Origin: Catonia carolina | Taxonomy: Eukaryota; Arthropoda; Insecta; Hemiptera; Achilidae | DNA length: 64,000 nucleotides | Direction: 5' to 3' | Assembly: GCA_035578175.1 (NCBI GenBank) | Contig: JAQMRL010000008.1 | Location: 91,624,541 to 91,688,540, forward strand | In this document: one piece after another, positions 10,919-22,376 of the stretch | Numbering within the stretch: position 1 is the first letter of the stretch | How the letters are laid out: every line of letters begins with the position of its first letter | Program-made: the position numbers and the translations under genes | Notes under the pieces: generated by a model | Seen by the model: the letters and a program-made list of their open reading frames with translations, nothing else | The model's database searches: none | What the model was told of the DNA's origin: nothing

Positions 10919-11560
10919 TGAAATAGCGACGTGTTGAGCTGCTGCCAATAAATCCGTAGATTGATAATTAAGGATGAATAAGAATAAAAATAATAGGTTA
11001 TGACGTAAACATCTTCGGGGCGACGGAATCGCTCACTAAAGTGTGATTACTTCTGTAGTAGTTACTTATCCGGTCATTCTAGGAACATTAACGTTATTGT
11101 AGGAAACAGAAATTTTACTGCAGGTCACACTAATATTGATTTACTCATTATATATTTCAATAATTCCTTACTCGCCGTGTTGTTATTATTATTATGTTTT
11201 TTTTGCCGTTCGCAGCAGGAAGCTCTGTAATGGACAGGAAAATTAATTTATTGATCAGCATTTTTTCAGTCGTCAGTAGATTTGTACTTGTTAAATATTA
11301 ATCTTGTTTTTTCTCGATTCGGTTCTGGGTGAATATTTTTTCATCGATGCTTAAAAATTGCATACATACTTTAAATCTGATGAGTTCCTATTTTTTTTAT
11401 GTCATTACTTTTATAATGCATGCATATCAAGGTGAACAATCTGTATTTAAGTTCTACGTCAATGCAATGGCTTGACCTTCAATTTGTCTTACAAAATAAT
11501 TTATTTTATAATTTTTACATTCATTAACTTTTTATGGATATCCGCTTACTGTTTCCTTTA
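10919..11560. other. No gene seen
   Basis: AT-rich DNA without recognised repeats apart from short homopolymer runs. Confidence 0.4.
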
Positions 11561-11574
11561 ATTATATACTCGTA

Positions 11575-11695
11575 TCTGCTATAAATTAATCGGTAAACCT
11601 CTCTAACTTTCTTGGTAATTTTCGAGCAGTACAGTAATATTCCGGTTAACTGAATCACTCGTATCTGCAATAAATTAACACTTTTAGTGCTGCGG
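11575..11695 (+). repeat. Single copy of the 84-bp unit
   Basis: Contains GGTAAACCTCTCTAACTTTC, TTTTCGAGCAGTACAGTA and CACTCGTATCTGCAATAAAT, matching the tandem copies at 12955-13130. Confidence 0.7.
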
Positions 11696-12099
11696 ACGCA
11701 TTTATGCGGTTTAAAGAACACTACCAAATGACTGGTGAACGCAAAAATGCGGCCAGTTTATATGTTTTATTCTCTTCTTTCTACTTTTGTCAGAATGAAT
11801 AGTACAGTATAATACCGATTATCCGTGGTAATTGGGGGGATAACTATACCGGATAACCGGAAAACACGGATAATACAACCCAATTCGGTCGAGACCACTT
11901 ACGTCATAAACAAAATCACCAGTTACGCGTATGTTTTATTCTACTGATTAATACATGTTAATACTATCGGATATCGGAAATAAATAAACAAATTGTATTG
12001 AAATAAAAATATTTACTACATAAATTTATATAAATCTTACCTTAAACTACGTAACAAAAAAAAAATCACAAAAAATCTGTTATTTTACTTTGTTTCATT

Positions 12100-12240
12100 T
12101 TATGCCGCAATATTTTTTCTTTTTTTTCTTATAATAACCACGAATATGTAAAATGTCCACGTAATCTGTGTCATCCTGATTTTCCATGAAAGTTAGTAAT
12201 GTTTCGGCACCGGTTAAAGCTTCTTTGCAACTGATTTTAG
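12100..12240 (-). pseudogene. Tigger-type transposase C-terminal remnant
   Basis: On the minus strand the frame reads roughly CKEALTGAETLLTFMENQDD, followed by TDYVDILHIRGYY and RKNIAA. This resembles the C-terminal tail of pogo/Tigger/jerky DDE proteins, where an acidic (DD/DETD) stretch precedes a hydrophobic helix and a basic R-x-IAA end. Only ~45 residues remain. Strand and position agree with the TIRs of the surrounding element. Confidence 0.55.
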
Positions 12241-12397
12241 GAGCTGGTAACGTGCTCGCCTCTCATCACGCGGTCTTGGGTTCGAATCCCACTCAGGCAT
12301 GGCATTTTTTTCATACGTTACAAAAAATTCATTTCATCTTTCACCGTCTGCATTAGTAGCAATTTGCAAAACAGTCGGACGTTAAACAAAAAAAAAA
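12239..12397 (+). mobile_element. SINE-2, tRNA-headed
   Basis: Starts inside the A box (GCTGGTAACGTGCTCGCC), followed by GGTCTTGGGTTCGAATCCCA (B box), CACCGTCTGCATTAG, GTCGGACGTTAAAC and an A-rich tail. Other copies lie at 16867, 24267, 27992 and 40022. Confidence 0.85.
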
Positions 12398-12464
12398 TTT
12401 CTAGTGATCGCACGGTTAATCCAAACCCCGGTTAAACGATCCACGGAAAATCGGTACTCTACTG

Positions 12465-12954
12465 TATTTCTTTCATTGTGCAGTCCTAGAGAAAGGTTGA
12501 TTCTATGCCAGTATACGATCAGTTCTTGAACAGCGCACAGGTTTTTTTGACGGAATTTTAAAAACCAATATATTTACAACTCGGTTTCAAGTTTTCTGTG
12601 AAATTTTATTCGTTACATATAGATTATTAATTTTAAATGAAATATTTTTATATATTATTGATTATTAGGGTACATATATTTCATTATTACAGGTAATGAT
12701 TGATCTATGTTAAGACACGATTGCTCTATGTTTTCTAGTCATCATAGTAATAAAATTACAAAAATTTATTTTTATGACATTAATTGCGTTACAATTACTC
12801 AATTACACAAAATTAATTGTAGTAAATATCCAGACCTAAGTATGATGGCAAAACTAATTAAATTTTTGTACACGAATATAATGGCGTCAAGCCAGTTACC
12901 ATTGAAGTATTGCTCCGTCACGCCGAACGACATAGGGTCTACCAGGCCGCATTG
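12465..12954. other. No gene seen
   Basis: AT-rich, with an 82-codon open frame (12707-12955) that has no recognisable domain and poor coding character. Confidence 0.4.
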
Positions 12955-13130
12955 AACGTGTTAATTCGGTAAACCTCTAACTTTCTTGGTAATTTTCGAG
13001 CAGTACAGTAGAATTCCGGTTAACTGAATCACTCGTATCTGCAATAAATTAATTCGGTAAACCTCTCTAACTTTCTTGGTAATTTTCGAGCAGTACAGTA
13101 GAATTCCGGTTAACTGAATCCGGATTATCC
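12955..13130 (+). repeat. 84-bp tandem repeat ending in a pogo-like terminus
   Basis: Two head-to-tail copies of the unit also present at 11575. The last copy runs into CAGTAGAATTCCGGTTAACT and then GAATCCGGATTATCCG, similar to the CAGTA...CCGG termini of Tigger-like elements, while earlier copies switch to CACTCGTATC at that point. Confidence 0.75.
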
Positions 13131-13527
13131 GAAACAACTGAAAACTAATAAGGATTTAAGGTCGGTTCATATCATCATGCACCACTCGTTTTCGTAACGG
13201 ACCGTTTCTTACAATACAAATAGTTTCTCATGCTTTGTAAATGAAAGCATTCATATCAAACGTATCGTGTACGTTACGATGCGGCACAATTCGTCTCTGT
13301 ACGGGATTGTCGGCGACAATATTTGCCGCAAGCTGAACGTGTCTGATCATGTCGGAACGCATTGCTACGCATATAACACGCTCAGTATGAAAGAGCTATC
13401 GTACAAGTTCAATTGAGTTTCGTTATAATAACAGACTTAACCTTAAGCCAACTGCTAGTTTTTATTTTGGCTTTATTGCTTTATTTATTTATCTTATTTA
13501 GTAATCACCTGTTTTATTATTAAATCC
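13131..13527. other. Unassigned, possible MITE
   Basis: Moderately GC-rich, with a small palindrome TTGTCGGCGACAA and weak inverted ends (GGTTCATATCA against AGTATGAAAGAGC). Could be a decayed Harbinger-like MITE, but the evidence is thin. No gene seen. Confidence 0.25.
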
Positions 13528-13755
13528 AACTCGGCCTCCGGGCCAGCCCAATCAGTCAGCTGGTAGAAAGTCGCTATTTTTTTTTAAGTAACACCGGTTG
13601 GCAAGCGACTTGGTATGGTGACCAGCTGACAGCTATCTATGAACAAACTCTACTGGGGGTCTCTGTTCAAACTCATGCGTAATCCACTTACAAAATACAG
13701 CGATCAAATTGGGTAGTTGTCAATAGCGTAAAGTTCCTGATAACAAATAAAAGCT
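13528..13755 (+). repeat. Dispersed repeat R3, second copy
   Basis: Matches 6826-7095 over its length, with a ~45-bp internal deletion around CTACTGGGGGTC. It directly precedes R1 copy C, with only a few bases between them. Confidence 0.7.
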
Positions 13756-13762
13756 AAAAAAA

Positions 13763-16664
13763 TCTGGTGTGAAACACTCACACAACTTTCTCTTGCCAAT
13801 GCAAATAATGACCAATATACCCTAACATTCGTAATAAAACATTAGAAATAAACAAAAAACAAACCACGATAAACATAACCTAATTTTAATCATGAGTGAA
13901 AGACGGAAAATGAAAATCGACCTGTTTGCCTTAAAAATACGGAAAATCACTCTTTCACGCTAAACTAGGCTCTGTAGAGAAAAATGCGTTAAATAAAAGT
14001 TGTAAATCTTTTTATTTCCTATAAAATTTATTATATACACTTTTGTCCTAAAATGCATTCAAAGGCCGAAATCTTAAAAAAATCGATTTTTCACACGTTT
14101 TCGTGAGAAAAAAATCAGAAAATCGCTAATTACTGCTAAACTAAGCGTTGCACAAAAAAATGTTTGAAATAAAAGTTGTAGGATTTTTAATTCTCTACAA
14201 CTTTTATTATGTAAAGTTTTGCGCTAAATTGCATGTTAAAGCTGTAATCTTTAAAAAAACGGTTTTTACGTGAAAATAGTGTAACCCCCTTTTGCTCACG
14301 CGAAACACCTATGAATCGCTACCAAAGCAAAATTGGCATAGGGGACAAGAAGGAGAAAAGAAAAAAAAACACCCCAAAAAGAGACTGCGGTGATGTGGTG
14401 TAAAAAATTTAACAAATAGATTTAAATTAGTAAAAAGATTTAATAAAATTAAGCAAATGATTAGGTAAACTTAGTAAAAGGAGAAGACAATAAATTTTTA
14501 AATTAGGTTAATAAGAAAGTTACATAGTTATCCAAATGTTAATTAGAATTACCATAATTAATTAATATAATAAAATAATAATAAATGAGCTCAATAATTA
14601 AATATTTTTGTACTGGATCCAGAAAAGATTTGAGAAAATTGTTAAGTTAAATACCAAATCGGTATTTAAATAAATATTATTATAAATGAATCAAAATAAA
14701 ATAGATTAATAATCAGATTTTATAAAAGAGATTAAAATTTAATCTCTTTTTCATTAATTCTTAATTCTTCATTTAATGAAGAATTTAAATAAGTAAAAAA
14801 AAAAAACATGATTAGCTTACTTCAAAATCAGATCTAATAGTTGAAAAAAATTTTTTTTCTTTTTCTTTTTTTAAAAAAAATTTTAAAAAAAATTTTATTT
14901 TACAATTTTAGGTAACACAAGATATTTTGTGTAACGGAAAATAATTTTTCCAAAATCAAAATTTATGCAATAATTTTGTTGAAATAATATAAAGTATTTT
15001 TATAATGTTGAAGAAATACATTAATGAAAGCCAAAATTTAATTCAATAATTAGCTAATGAGGCAGGCCCAAAACATGCTTTGACCAGATTTATGTAAAAT
15101 GTGCATGCTGTCGCCAACATAAGAAAATTTTGTATCATATTTACTGATTTACATAATAATAATGATAATAATGAAATTACATTTTTATAACAAATATTAA
15201 AAAAATTTAGTAATTTTTATGAAAGAAAGAAAGAAGATTCGAATAAGAAGAAAGCAGGTCGATCCCGGCAGAACTTTGCTAGTTAACTAGCAGCAGACAA
15301 GTTCAAGCAAAACAAGGGCGACGTGTCCTTTTTTAAAAAAAAAGGAGAATCCAGGTTAATCATAGGCGATAATTCGTAAACAGGAAAAATATATCTTCTC
15401 CCAAAAGAAATGAATACAGATGAGTAGTATTAAAGTATTGGTATGTGAGGCTTTCGGGTAAAGCTGGAAAATTCCAAATTCGACATTTGGTTTTCTTGCC
15501 GCATCGTGAGGGTAGATAGGTAATAAATGGAAGAATCACCACCCCAAAACTGGTACAAGACTGTTACCCCAAAGCTGGTCCCTGCAAAGAGCAGAAAACC
15601 AGGACTTAGAAAATGAGGGCCACCGCAAAAGACAAACAAAAGAATAAAAGTAGATAAACCCCAACAGCACAGAAAAGATATAAAAAAAAATTTAAAGAGC
15701 GATTAAAGATTTAGTATAAATTTAAAAATTTAAATTACCCAAAAAGGGGTTTACAAAATTTACAAAATTTAGAAAAACATTTTCGGCTTCAATGGGTTTT
15801 AACTACCAGTAAAAGAAATAAAGAGACTTACCGTAAAAACGGGAAAACAATTGGTCAAACAGCACAGCAGCAGCATAACGCCCCGAAAAGACTCAAAACC
15901 ATAATTACGGCATATAAAAATCACGATCCGATCATCGTCGAGACCAATTGCAAAAAGAGCGAGAAGAACCAAACTTCCCAAAAGGAAACCTCGGCTCTGA
16001 CGTCACCGACCCCTTCCATCCCGCTAGACAAATACCCAAAAACATGAAAAGCAGGATGAAACGGATCTTACACGACAGAATACAGATAACAGCAGTCGGC
16101 AGTACAAAGTCAGAACGAAAAGCAATTCGATAACGAGATAACGGATTGCGGCGACATAAAAGATAACGAAATTTTAAATGCAACAAGACAGAATAAGGAA
16201 AAAGATTAATAATTAAAATTAGTAACATAAAATAAAAATGTTACAATAGCCTCACCCAGAATTTCAGCAAACATGACGCCTACCCTATCTTGTAGAGAAT
16301 AAAAAGTTGAGTAAACCAGGCGATTTAAAAAAACATCGTAGGACCAGTTTTTGATAAAATCGCAAAAAAGTTAAAAATTATACGAATAAACTACTACTTC
16401 CGGTTGACCGATTTTGATGAAAATGTTCGTGTCGGATCCGGTAGTGGTATGCAACTTAAGTTTCAAGTTTCAAGTTCGTACGATGTTCCGTTCTTGAGAT
16501 ATTCTGTTCACACACAAACACACACACACAGACCAATCGCTAAAAACATGTTTTTTGGGTTCAGGGGGTCTGAAAACGTATAGATCCGGTGAAAACTCGA
16601 TTTCGAAAAATCGACATGAAAACAATACTTTCCTTTCTTATATATTCATATAGGCAAGAGAAAG
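13763..16664 (+). mobile_element. R1 copy C, split by a 2-kb insertion
   Basis: The 5' half (13763-14279) and 3' half (16246-16664) together make one ordinary R1 unit. It is interrupted by the LTR-like insertion 14280-16245. Its 3' end (GGCAAGAGAAAG) abuts the TC start of copy D after a short A run, so C and D form a head-to-tail array. Confidence 0.85.
14280..16245. mobile_element. LTR-like insertion (solo-LTR candidate)
   Basis: The ends are TGTAAC...GTTACA with ATAG on both sides (4-bp target duplication), and the insertion exactly interrupts R1. Length 1966 bp. No gag/pol frame is recognisable; most is A/T-rich, with one GC-richer part (~15850-16140) containing a perfect CRE-type TGACGTCA at 15998-16005. 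A similarly built insertion occurs at 28437-30456. A solo LTR is the simplest reading, but ~2 kb is long for one. A non-autonomous element with short TIRs is possible. Confidence 0.6.
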
Positions 16665-16672
16665 AAAAAAAA

Positions 16673-17773
16673 TCTGGTGTGAAACACTCACACAACTTTC
16701 TCTTGCCAATGCAAATAATTAACAATAAACCTAACATTAGTAATAAAACATTAGAAATGAACAAAAAACTAACCTCAAAAAACATTAGTGAAATACGCAA
16801 AATTAAAATCGACCTCAGTTTTGCTTCAAAATACGGAAATCGCTCATCCACGCTAAACTAGGAACTTTTTTTTTTTTTTTTTTTTTTTGGTTTAACGTCC
16901 GACTGTTCTGCAATTACTGCTAATGCAGACGGTGAAAGATGAAATGATTGTGTGTAACGTATGAAAAGATGCCGTGCCTGAATGGGATTCGAACCCAAGA
17001 CCGCATGATGAGAGGCGAGCACGTTACCAACTGCGCCAATGCAGCCGGCAAAACTAGGAACTGTACAAAAAAATTCTTAAGATAAAAGTTGTAGATCTCT
17101 TAATTTCCTATAAATTTTATTTTATACACTTTTGTCGTAAAATGCATTCTAAGGCCGAAATCTTTAAAAAATCGATTTTTCACACGTTTTCGTGAGAAAA
17201 AATCAGAAAATCGCTAATTACTGCTAAACTAAGCGTTATAAAAAAAAATGTTTGAAATAAAAGTTGTAGAATTTTAAATTCTCTACAACTTTTATTTTAT
17301 AAATTTTTGCTCTAAAATGCATATTAAAGCTGCAATCTTAAAAAGAAAATGTTTTTACGTAAAAACAGCCTCATACAGAATTTCAGCAAACATGGCGCCT
17401 ACCCTATCTTGTAGAGCATAAAAAATGTAGTGAACCAGGCGATTTAAAAAAAAACGTGAGACCAGTTTTTGAGAAAATCGCAAAAAAGTGAAAAATTATA
17501 CGAATAAACTACTAATTCCGGTTGACTGAAAATGTTCGTGTCGGGTCCGGTAGTGGTATGCAACTTAAGTTTCAAGTTTCAAGTTCGTACGATGTTCCGT
17601 TCTTGAGATATTCTGTTCACACACAAACACACACACACAGACCAATCGCTAAAAACATGTTTTTTGGGTTCAGGGGGTCTGAAAACGTATAGATCCGGTG
17701 AAAACTCGATTTCGAAAAATCGACATGAAAACAATACTTTCCTTCCTATATATTAATATAGGCAAGAGAAAGT
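16673..17773 (+). mobile_element. R1 copy D, carrying a SINE
   Basis: Full R1 unit from TCTGGTGTG to GGCAAGAGAAAGT, lengthened by SINE-2 at 16867-17050. It is in direct tandem with copy C and faces inverted copy E. Confidence 0.85.
16867..17050 (-). mobile_element. SINE-2 with 12-bp target duplication
   Basis: Reverse copy: A box TGGCGCAGTTGG, B box GGTTCGAATCC and a long poly(A) appear as poly(T) at the left. AAACTAGGAACT flanks it exactly at 16855-16866 and 17051-17062. Clear retroposition into R1 copy D, and the youngest-looking SINE in the window. Confidence 0.92.
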
Positions 17774-17963
17774 AAAAAATTAACTCATTAAGTTCAACTG
17801 CAATTGACATACTCGAAGTATTGGATACTCTATTCTTCGTTGTCCGTTTCTTCTCCCTCTATCTTCCTAGTTTTGAACATTTTATATACGTGTAGTTTAA
17901 AGTTTGTGATGTTTTTCGTAAAATTTTTTGAATAATTTTAATCAGTATTACTTTTTAATTTTT

Positions 17964-18897
17964 ACTTTCTCTTTTATATGAATATAGGAAGGAAAGAATT
18001 GTTTCAATGTCGATTTTTCGAAATCGAGTTTTCACCGGATCTACACGTTTTCAGACCCTCGAAAACAAAAAACATGTTTTTAGTGATTGGTGTGTGTGTG
18101 TGCGCGCGCGCGCGTGTGTGTGACCAGAATATCTCAAGAACGGAACATCGTCAAACTTGAAACTTAAGTTATAGATACTAGGCCTACTACCGGACCCGAC
18201 ACGAAAATTTTCATCAAAATCTGTCAACCGATAGTAGTAGTTTATTCGTGCCATTTTTCACTTTTTTGCGATTTTCTCAAAAACGGCTCCTACGATTTTT
18301 TTAAAATTCGCCTCATTTACTACATTTTTTATGCTCCACAAGGTAGGTAGACGCAATGTCTGCTGAATTCTTGGGAAGTCTGTTTTCTTGTAAAAAAAAT
18401 TGTTTTTTTTTAGATTGCGACTTTAATATGCATTTTAGCGCAGAATTGTAGCCTATATAATAAAAGTTCTAGAGAATTTATCCTACAACTTTTAAAACAT
18501 TTTTTTTGTATAACGCTTAGTTTAGCGGTAATTAGCGATTTTCTGTTTTTTCTGACGAAAACGTGTAAAAAATAGATTTTTTCAGATTTCAGCCTTAGCA
18601 TGCATTTTACGACAAAAGTGTATAATTATATTAAAATTTATAGGAAATTAAAAGATTACAACTTTTATTTAAAGCATTTTTCTCTACAGAGCCTAGTTTA
18701 GCGTAAAAGAGAAATTTTCCGTATTTTTAAGCCAAACTTTCATTTTCATTTTGCGTCTTTCACTCATGATTAAAATCAGGTTATGTTTATTGAGGTTAGG
18801 TTTTTTGTTTATTTCAAATGTTTTAATACTAATGTTAGGTTATATTGTTCAATATTTGGATTATGAGAAGAAAGTCGTGTGAGTGTTTCACACCAGA
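17964..18897 (-). mobile_element. R1 copy E
   Basis: Reverse-strand copy. The microsatellite is GTGTGTGTGCGCGCGCGCGTG, showing CA/TG to CG drift. Slightly shortened at the 3'-end hairpin. Confidence 0.8.
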
Positions 18898-18904
18898 TTT
18901 TTTT

Positions 18905-19064
18905 AAGTTTCATGAACAGCATGGTCATTAGCGACTATGGTGGTTATAGGACTGGAACGGTGGGTTTTAACTTGTAATAATTTTAAGATCTTAACTGGGA
19001 GTCGAATGGGGGCCTTCTGCTTAGTATGCTAACACGCTAACCACAATGCTACGGAAGCGGCCAA
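18905..19064 (-). mobile_element. SINE-3, reverse copy
   Basis: On the minus strand, a head with GTGGTTAGCGTGTTAGCA and B-box-like ATTCGACTCCCA precedes a body with AAGTTAAAACCCACCG and CATAGTCGCTAATGACCA, matching the copies at 42962 and 44738. The A-rich tail is next to copy E. Confidence 0.65.
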
Positions 19065-19411
19065 TTTCATAATTATTTATTTACACGGAATCGAGGGGCT
19101 ATTGAGAGTAACGGATGTATTCATTTTACTGTTTATTGTTTTACAAGCTCAGCCAAACTATCACTACAGAATATTGTGTGATTTTTGAAACTCTTCCATA
19201 TTGGTTTGTGTTTTATAATTTTAATCTAAGGTATTAGTATTAGTATTTCTAGTCAAATGTCAATTGTTATGTTGACATTTTTGTACAGCGGCTGAATACT
19301 AGGAGAGGTAGCTTGCCAGCTTTGTCTTTATTGATTAGATCTTGAAAAGCTATTACTGCTAAACACTAATTTAAAGTAAAATGCAATAATTTTCATCTTA
19401 AAAATTAAAAA
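19065..19411. other. No gene seen
   Basis: AT-rich sequence between SINE-3 and R1 copy F. No motif supportable. Confidence 0.4.
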
Positions 19412-20330
19412 TCTGGTGTGAAACAATCACACAACTTTCTCTTGCCAATTCAAATAATTAACAATAAACCTAACATTAGTAATAAAACATTAGAAATAAA
19501 CAAAAGACTAACCTCAATAAACATAACCTAATTTTAATCATGAGTGAAAGACGCAAAATGAAAATTAACCTCAGTTTGACTTAACAATACGGAAAATATC
19601 TCTTTCACGCTAAACTAGGCTCTGTAGAGAAAAATGTTTTAAATAAAAGTTGTAGATCTTTTAATTTCCTATAAATATGATTATATAGACTTTTGTCGTA
19701 AAATGAATACTAAGGCCGAAATCTTAAAAAAATCGATTTCACACTTTTTCGTGAGAAAAAAACAGAAAATCGCTAATTACCGCTAAACTAAGCGTTATAC
19801 AAAAAAATGTTTGAAATAAAAGTTGTAGGATTTCAAATTCTCTACAACTTTTATTATATACATTTTGCGCTAAAATGCATATTAAAGCCACAATCTTAAA
19901 AAACCAATTTTTTTTACGCGACAGCCTCTCCAAGAATTTCAGCAGACATGGCGCCTATCCTATCTCGTAGAGCATAAAAAATTTAGTAAATTTAGTAATT
20001 TAGTAAAAATTTAGTTTTTGAGAAAATAGCAAAAAAGTGAACAATTTTACGAATAAACTACTACTTCCGGTTGACCGATTTTGATGAAAATGTTCGTGTC
20101 GGGTCCGGTAGTAGTTGTCTAACTTAAATTTTAAGTTCCTACGATGTTCCGTTCTTGAGATATTCTGTTCACACACACACGCGCGCGCACACAGACAGAC
20201 CAATCGCTAAAAACATGTTTTTTCGGTTTTAGGTGGTCTGAAAACGTGTAGATCCGGTGAAAACTCGATTTCGAAAAATTGACATGAAAACAATACTTTC
20301 CTTCCTATATATTCATATAGGCAAGAGATA
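19412..20330 (+). mobile_element. R1 copy F
   Basis: Forward copy. It begins TCTGGTGTGAAACAATCACAC and ends in the CCTATA/TATAGG hairpin and GCAAGAGA. The microsatellite reads CACACACACACGCGCGCG. Confidence 0.8.
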
Positions 20331-20531
20331 ATAAAATTATGAAGACCAGAATGAAATCTGGCGTCTTTTCTGTTATTTCCCTCCTTCTAGCATACTTTGT
20401 CACATTTTGTGGATATTGTCTATGGAATCTTACAGTATTTTTTACGATAAAAACGGGAAAAATATTAAAAAAAATCCTACACCATCAATCCTTCAAGTTA
20501 AGGTTAAATTACTGCCATTCTGCAGCTTGAT

Positions 20532-21100
20532 GGCCTCCGCAAGAAGGGAGCAATATGCAAAATTGTAAAACCATTTCAGAAAACATACATCTAATTTTTT
20601 TTAAGTAACTGAAACTTATCGGAAATGACATATTTTTACAAAATCTTTCGCATGTTTTTTGTTCTACACAATTATTTCGAAAAAATATACGCTTAATGAG
20701 ATAATGTATAATTTAGTAAAAGTTTTGTTTTTTAAGAAAAACCGTATTATTTTCAAATACTTCGTCATTGTTCAATAACTATTTCACGGATTAACATAAT
20801 ATTTGGCAAGTTTGTTCTGTAATAATTATGGAAAACGATGATGCAATAAAATTTAACAGAAAATCATTACTTTTTAAGTTACTAGGTATTTTCATAAATA
20901 AATTTTATAAAATCGCGAAACACGATGCGAGAAACTTTTCTGTCGTTAAAGATAACTGTACACTTGTAGGAAACGAAATAAAGAGAACATTTTCAATTAA
21001 TCTTTAGTGAAAGAATTGTTTAAATTGGACGAACCGAAAAAAATAAAAATGTTTTTTGTAATGGTTTTACAATCCGTATAAGCACCCCTCTGCGGGAGTC
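20532..21100. mobile_element. ~570-bp MITE
   Basis: Inverted ends of ~35 bp: GGCCTCCGCAAGAAGGGAG...TTGTAAAACC at the left and GGTTTTACAATCC...CTGCGGGAGTC at the right. No coding sequence. Superfamily unassigned. Confidence 0.6.
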
Positions 21101-21163
21101 CAAGTTATAGACAGGCAGTAGTTAGGGTAAATATAGTACTGTACGTATAATACATTGTTTTTT

Positions 21164-22098
21164 ACTTTCTCTTGCCTATAGGAATGTATAGGAAGGAAAG
21201 TATTGTTTTCACGTCGATTTTTCGAAATCGAGTTTTCACCGGATCTACACGTTTTCAGACCTCCTGAACCCCAAAAACATGTTTTTAGCGATTGGGGTCT
21301 GTGAATGAGTGTGCGTGTGTGTGAACAAAATATCTCAAGAACGAAACATCGTACAAACTTGAAACTTGAAACTTAAGTTACATACCACTACCGGACCCGA
21401 CACGAACATTTTCATCAAAATCGGTCCACTGGAAGTATTAGTTCATTCGTGTAATTTTTCACTTTTTTCGATTTTCTCAAAAACTGGTCCAACGATTTTT
21501 TAAAAGTCGCTTGGTTTACTGAATTTTTTATGCCCTACAAGATAGGGTAGGCGCCATGTTTCCTGAAATTCTCGGTGAGGCTGTTTTCACGTAAAATAAT
21601 TTCTTTTTTTTTAAGATTGCGGCGTTAATATGCATTTCAGCGTAAAAATTTATATAATAAAAATGTAAAAAATTTAAAATCCTACAACTTTTATTTCAAA
21701 CATTTTTTTGTATAATGCACAGTTTAGCAGTAATTAGCAATTTTTTATTTTTTTTCTCACGAAAACGTGTGAAAAATCGATTTTTTTTAAAGATTTCGGC
21801 CTTAGTATGCATTTTACGACAATAAGGTATATAATCAAATTTATAGAATATTAAAAGATCTACAACTTTTATTTAGTACATTTTTCTCTACAGAGCCTAG
21901 CTTAGCGTGAACGAGTGATTTTCCGTATTTTTAAGCCAAACTGAGGTAGATTTTCATTTTGCGTCTTTAACTGATTAAAATCAGGTTATGTTTATTGAGG
22001 TTAGTTTTTTTTGTTTCTAATGTTTTATTACTAATATTAGGTTTATTGTTAATTATTTGAATTGGCAAGAGAAAGTTGTGTGAGTGTTTCACACCAGA
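21164..22098 (-). mobile_element. R1 copy G
   Basis: Reverse copy from ACTTTCTCTTGCC to ACACCAGA. It lies inside the compound inverted-repeat unit. Confidence 0.8.
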
Positions 22099-22376
22099 TT
22101 TTTTAATATTGTTACTGTATGTAATAATGAATAAACTCATTAAGTACATGGGCATCATTAAATAAATTTAACATAATTAAATTAAATAATTTAATAACTT
22201 TCAATAAATAGTTTAACGTTAACTTGAAAAATATTGATGTATTATTTTGTTGAAATATTTTCCCGTTTTATCGTTAAAAATACTGCAAGATTACCTACGT
22301 ACGAATTATACACAAAATGTGACAAATAATTATTCTTATTGGCGGGGGGGGGGGGGGGATAACAGAAAAGACACGA

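Larger units (their letters stand above)
11805..12464. mobile_element. pogo/Tigger-like element, 660 bp
   Basis: Left end CAGTATAATACCGATTATCC and right end (reverse complement) CAGTAGAGTACCGATTTTCC are flanked by TA on both sides. A degraded transposase C-terminus lies on the minus strand at ~12100-12240, and a SINE-2 sits beside it at 12239-12397. Confidence 0.8.
20352..22376. mobile_element. Compound inverted-repeat unit
   Basis: 20352-20465 (CGTCTTTTCTGTTAT ... TTTGTCACATTTTGTG ... ACGATAAAAACGGGAAAA) reappears inverted at 22249-22376. The two arms, ~115-128 bp with indels, enclose a 570-bp TIR element and R1 copy G. The right arm contains a run of 15 G at 22344-22358. Confidence 0.7.

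Noticed and set aside
12707..12955. 82-codon frame as a gene
   Set aside because: No recognisable domain; AT-driven composition; abuts a tandem repeat.
15932..16228. Open frames of 60-98 codons in the region 15.3-16.3 kb
   Set aside because: They lie inside the LTR-like insertion 14280-16245, on both strands at once, with no domain; they reflect the GC-richer part of that insertion.
20339..20530. 63-codon hydrophobic frame as a small secreted or membrane protein
   Set aside because: It lies in an inverted-repeat arm whose mirror copy (22249-22376) breaks the frame.
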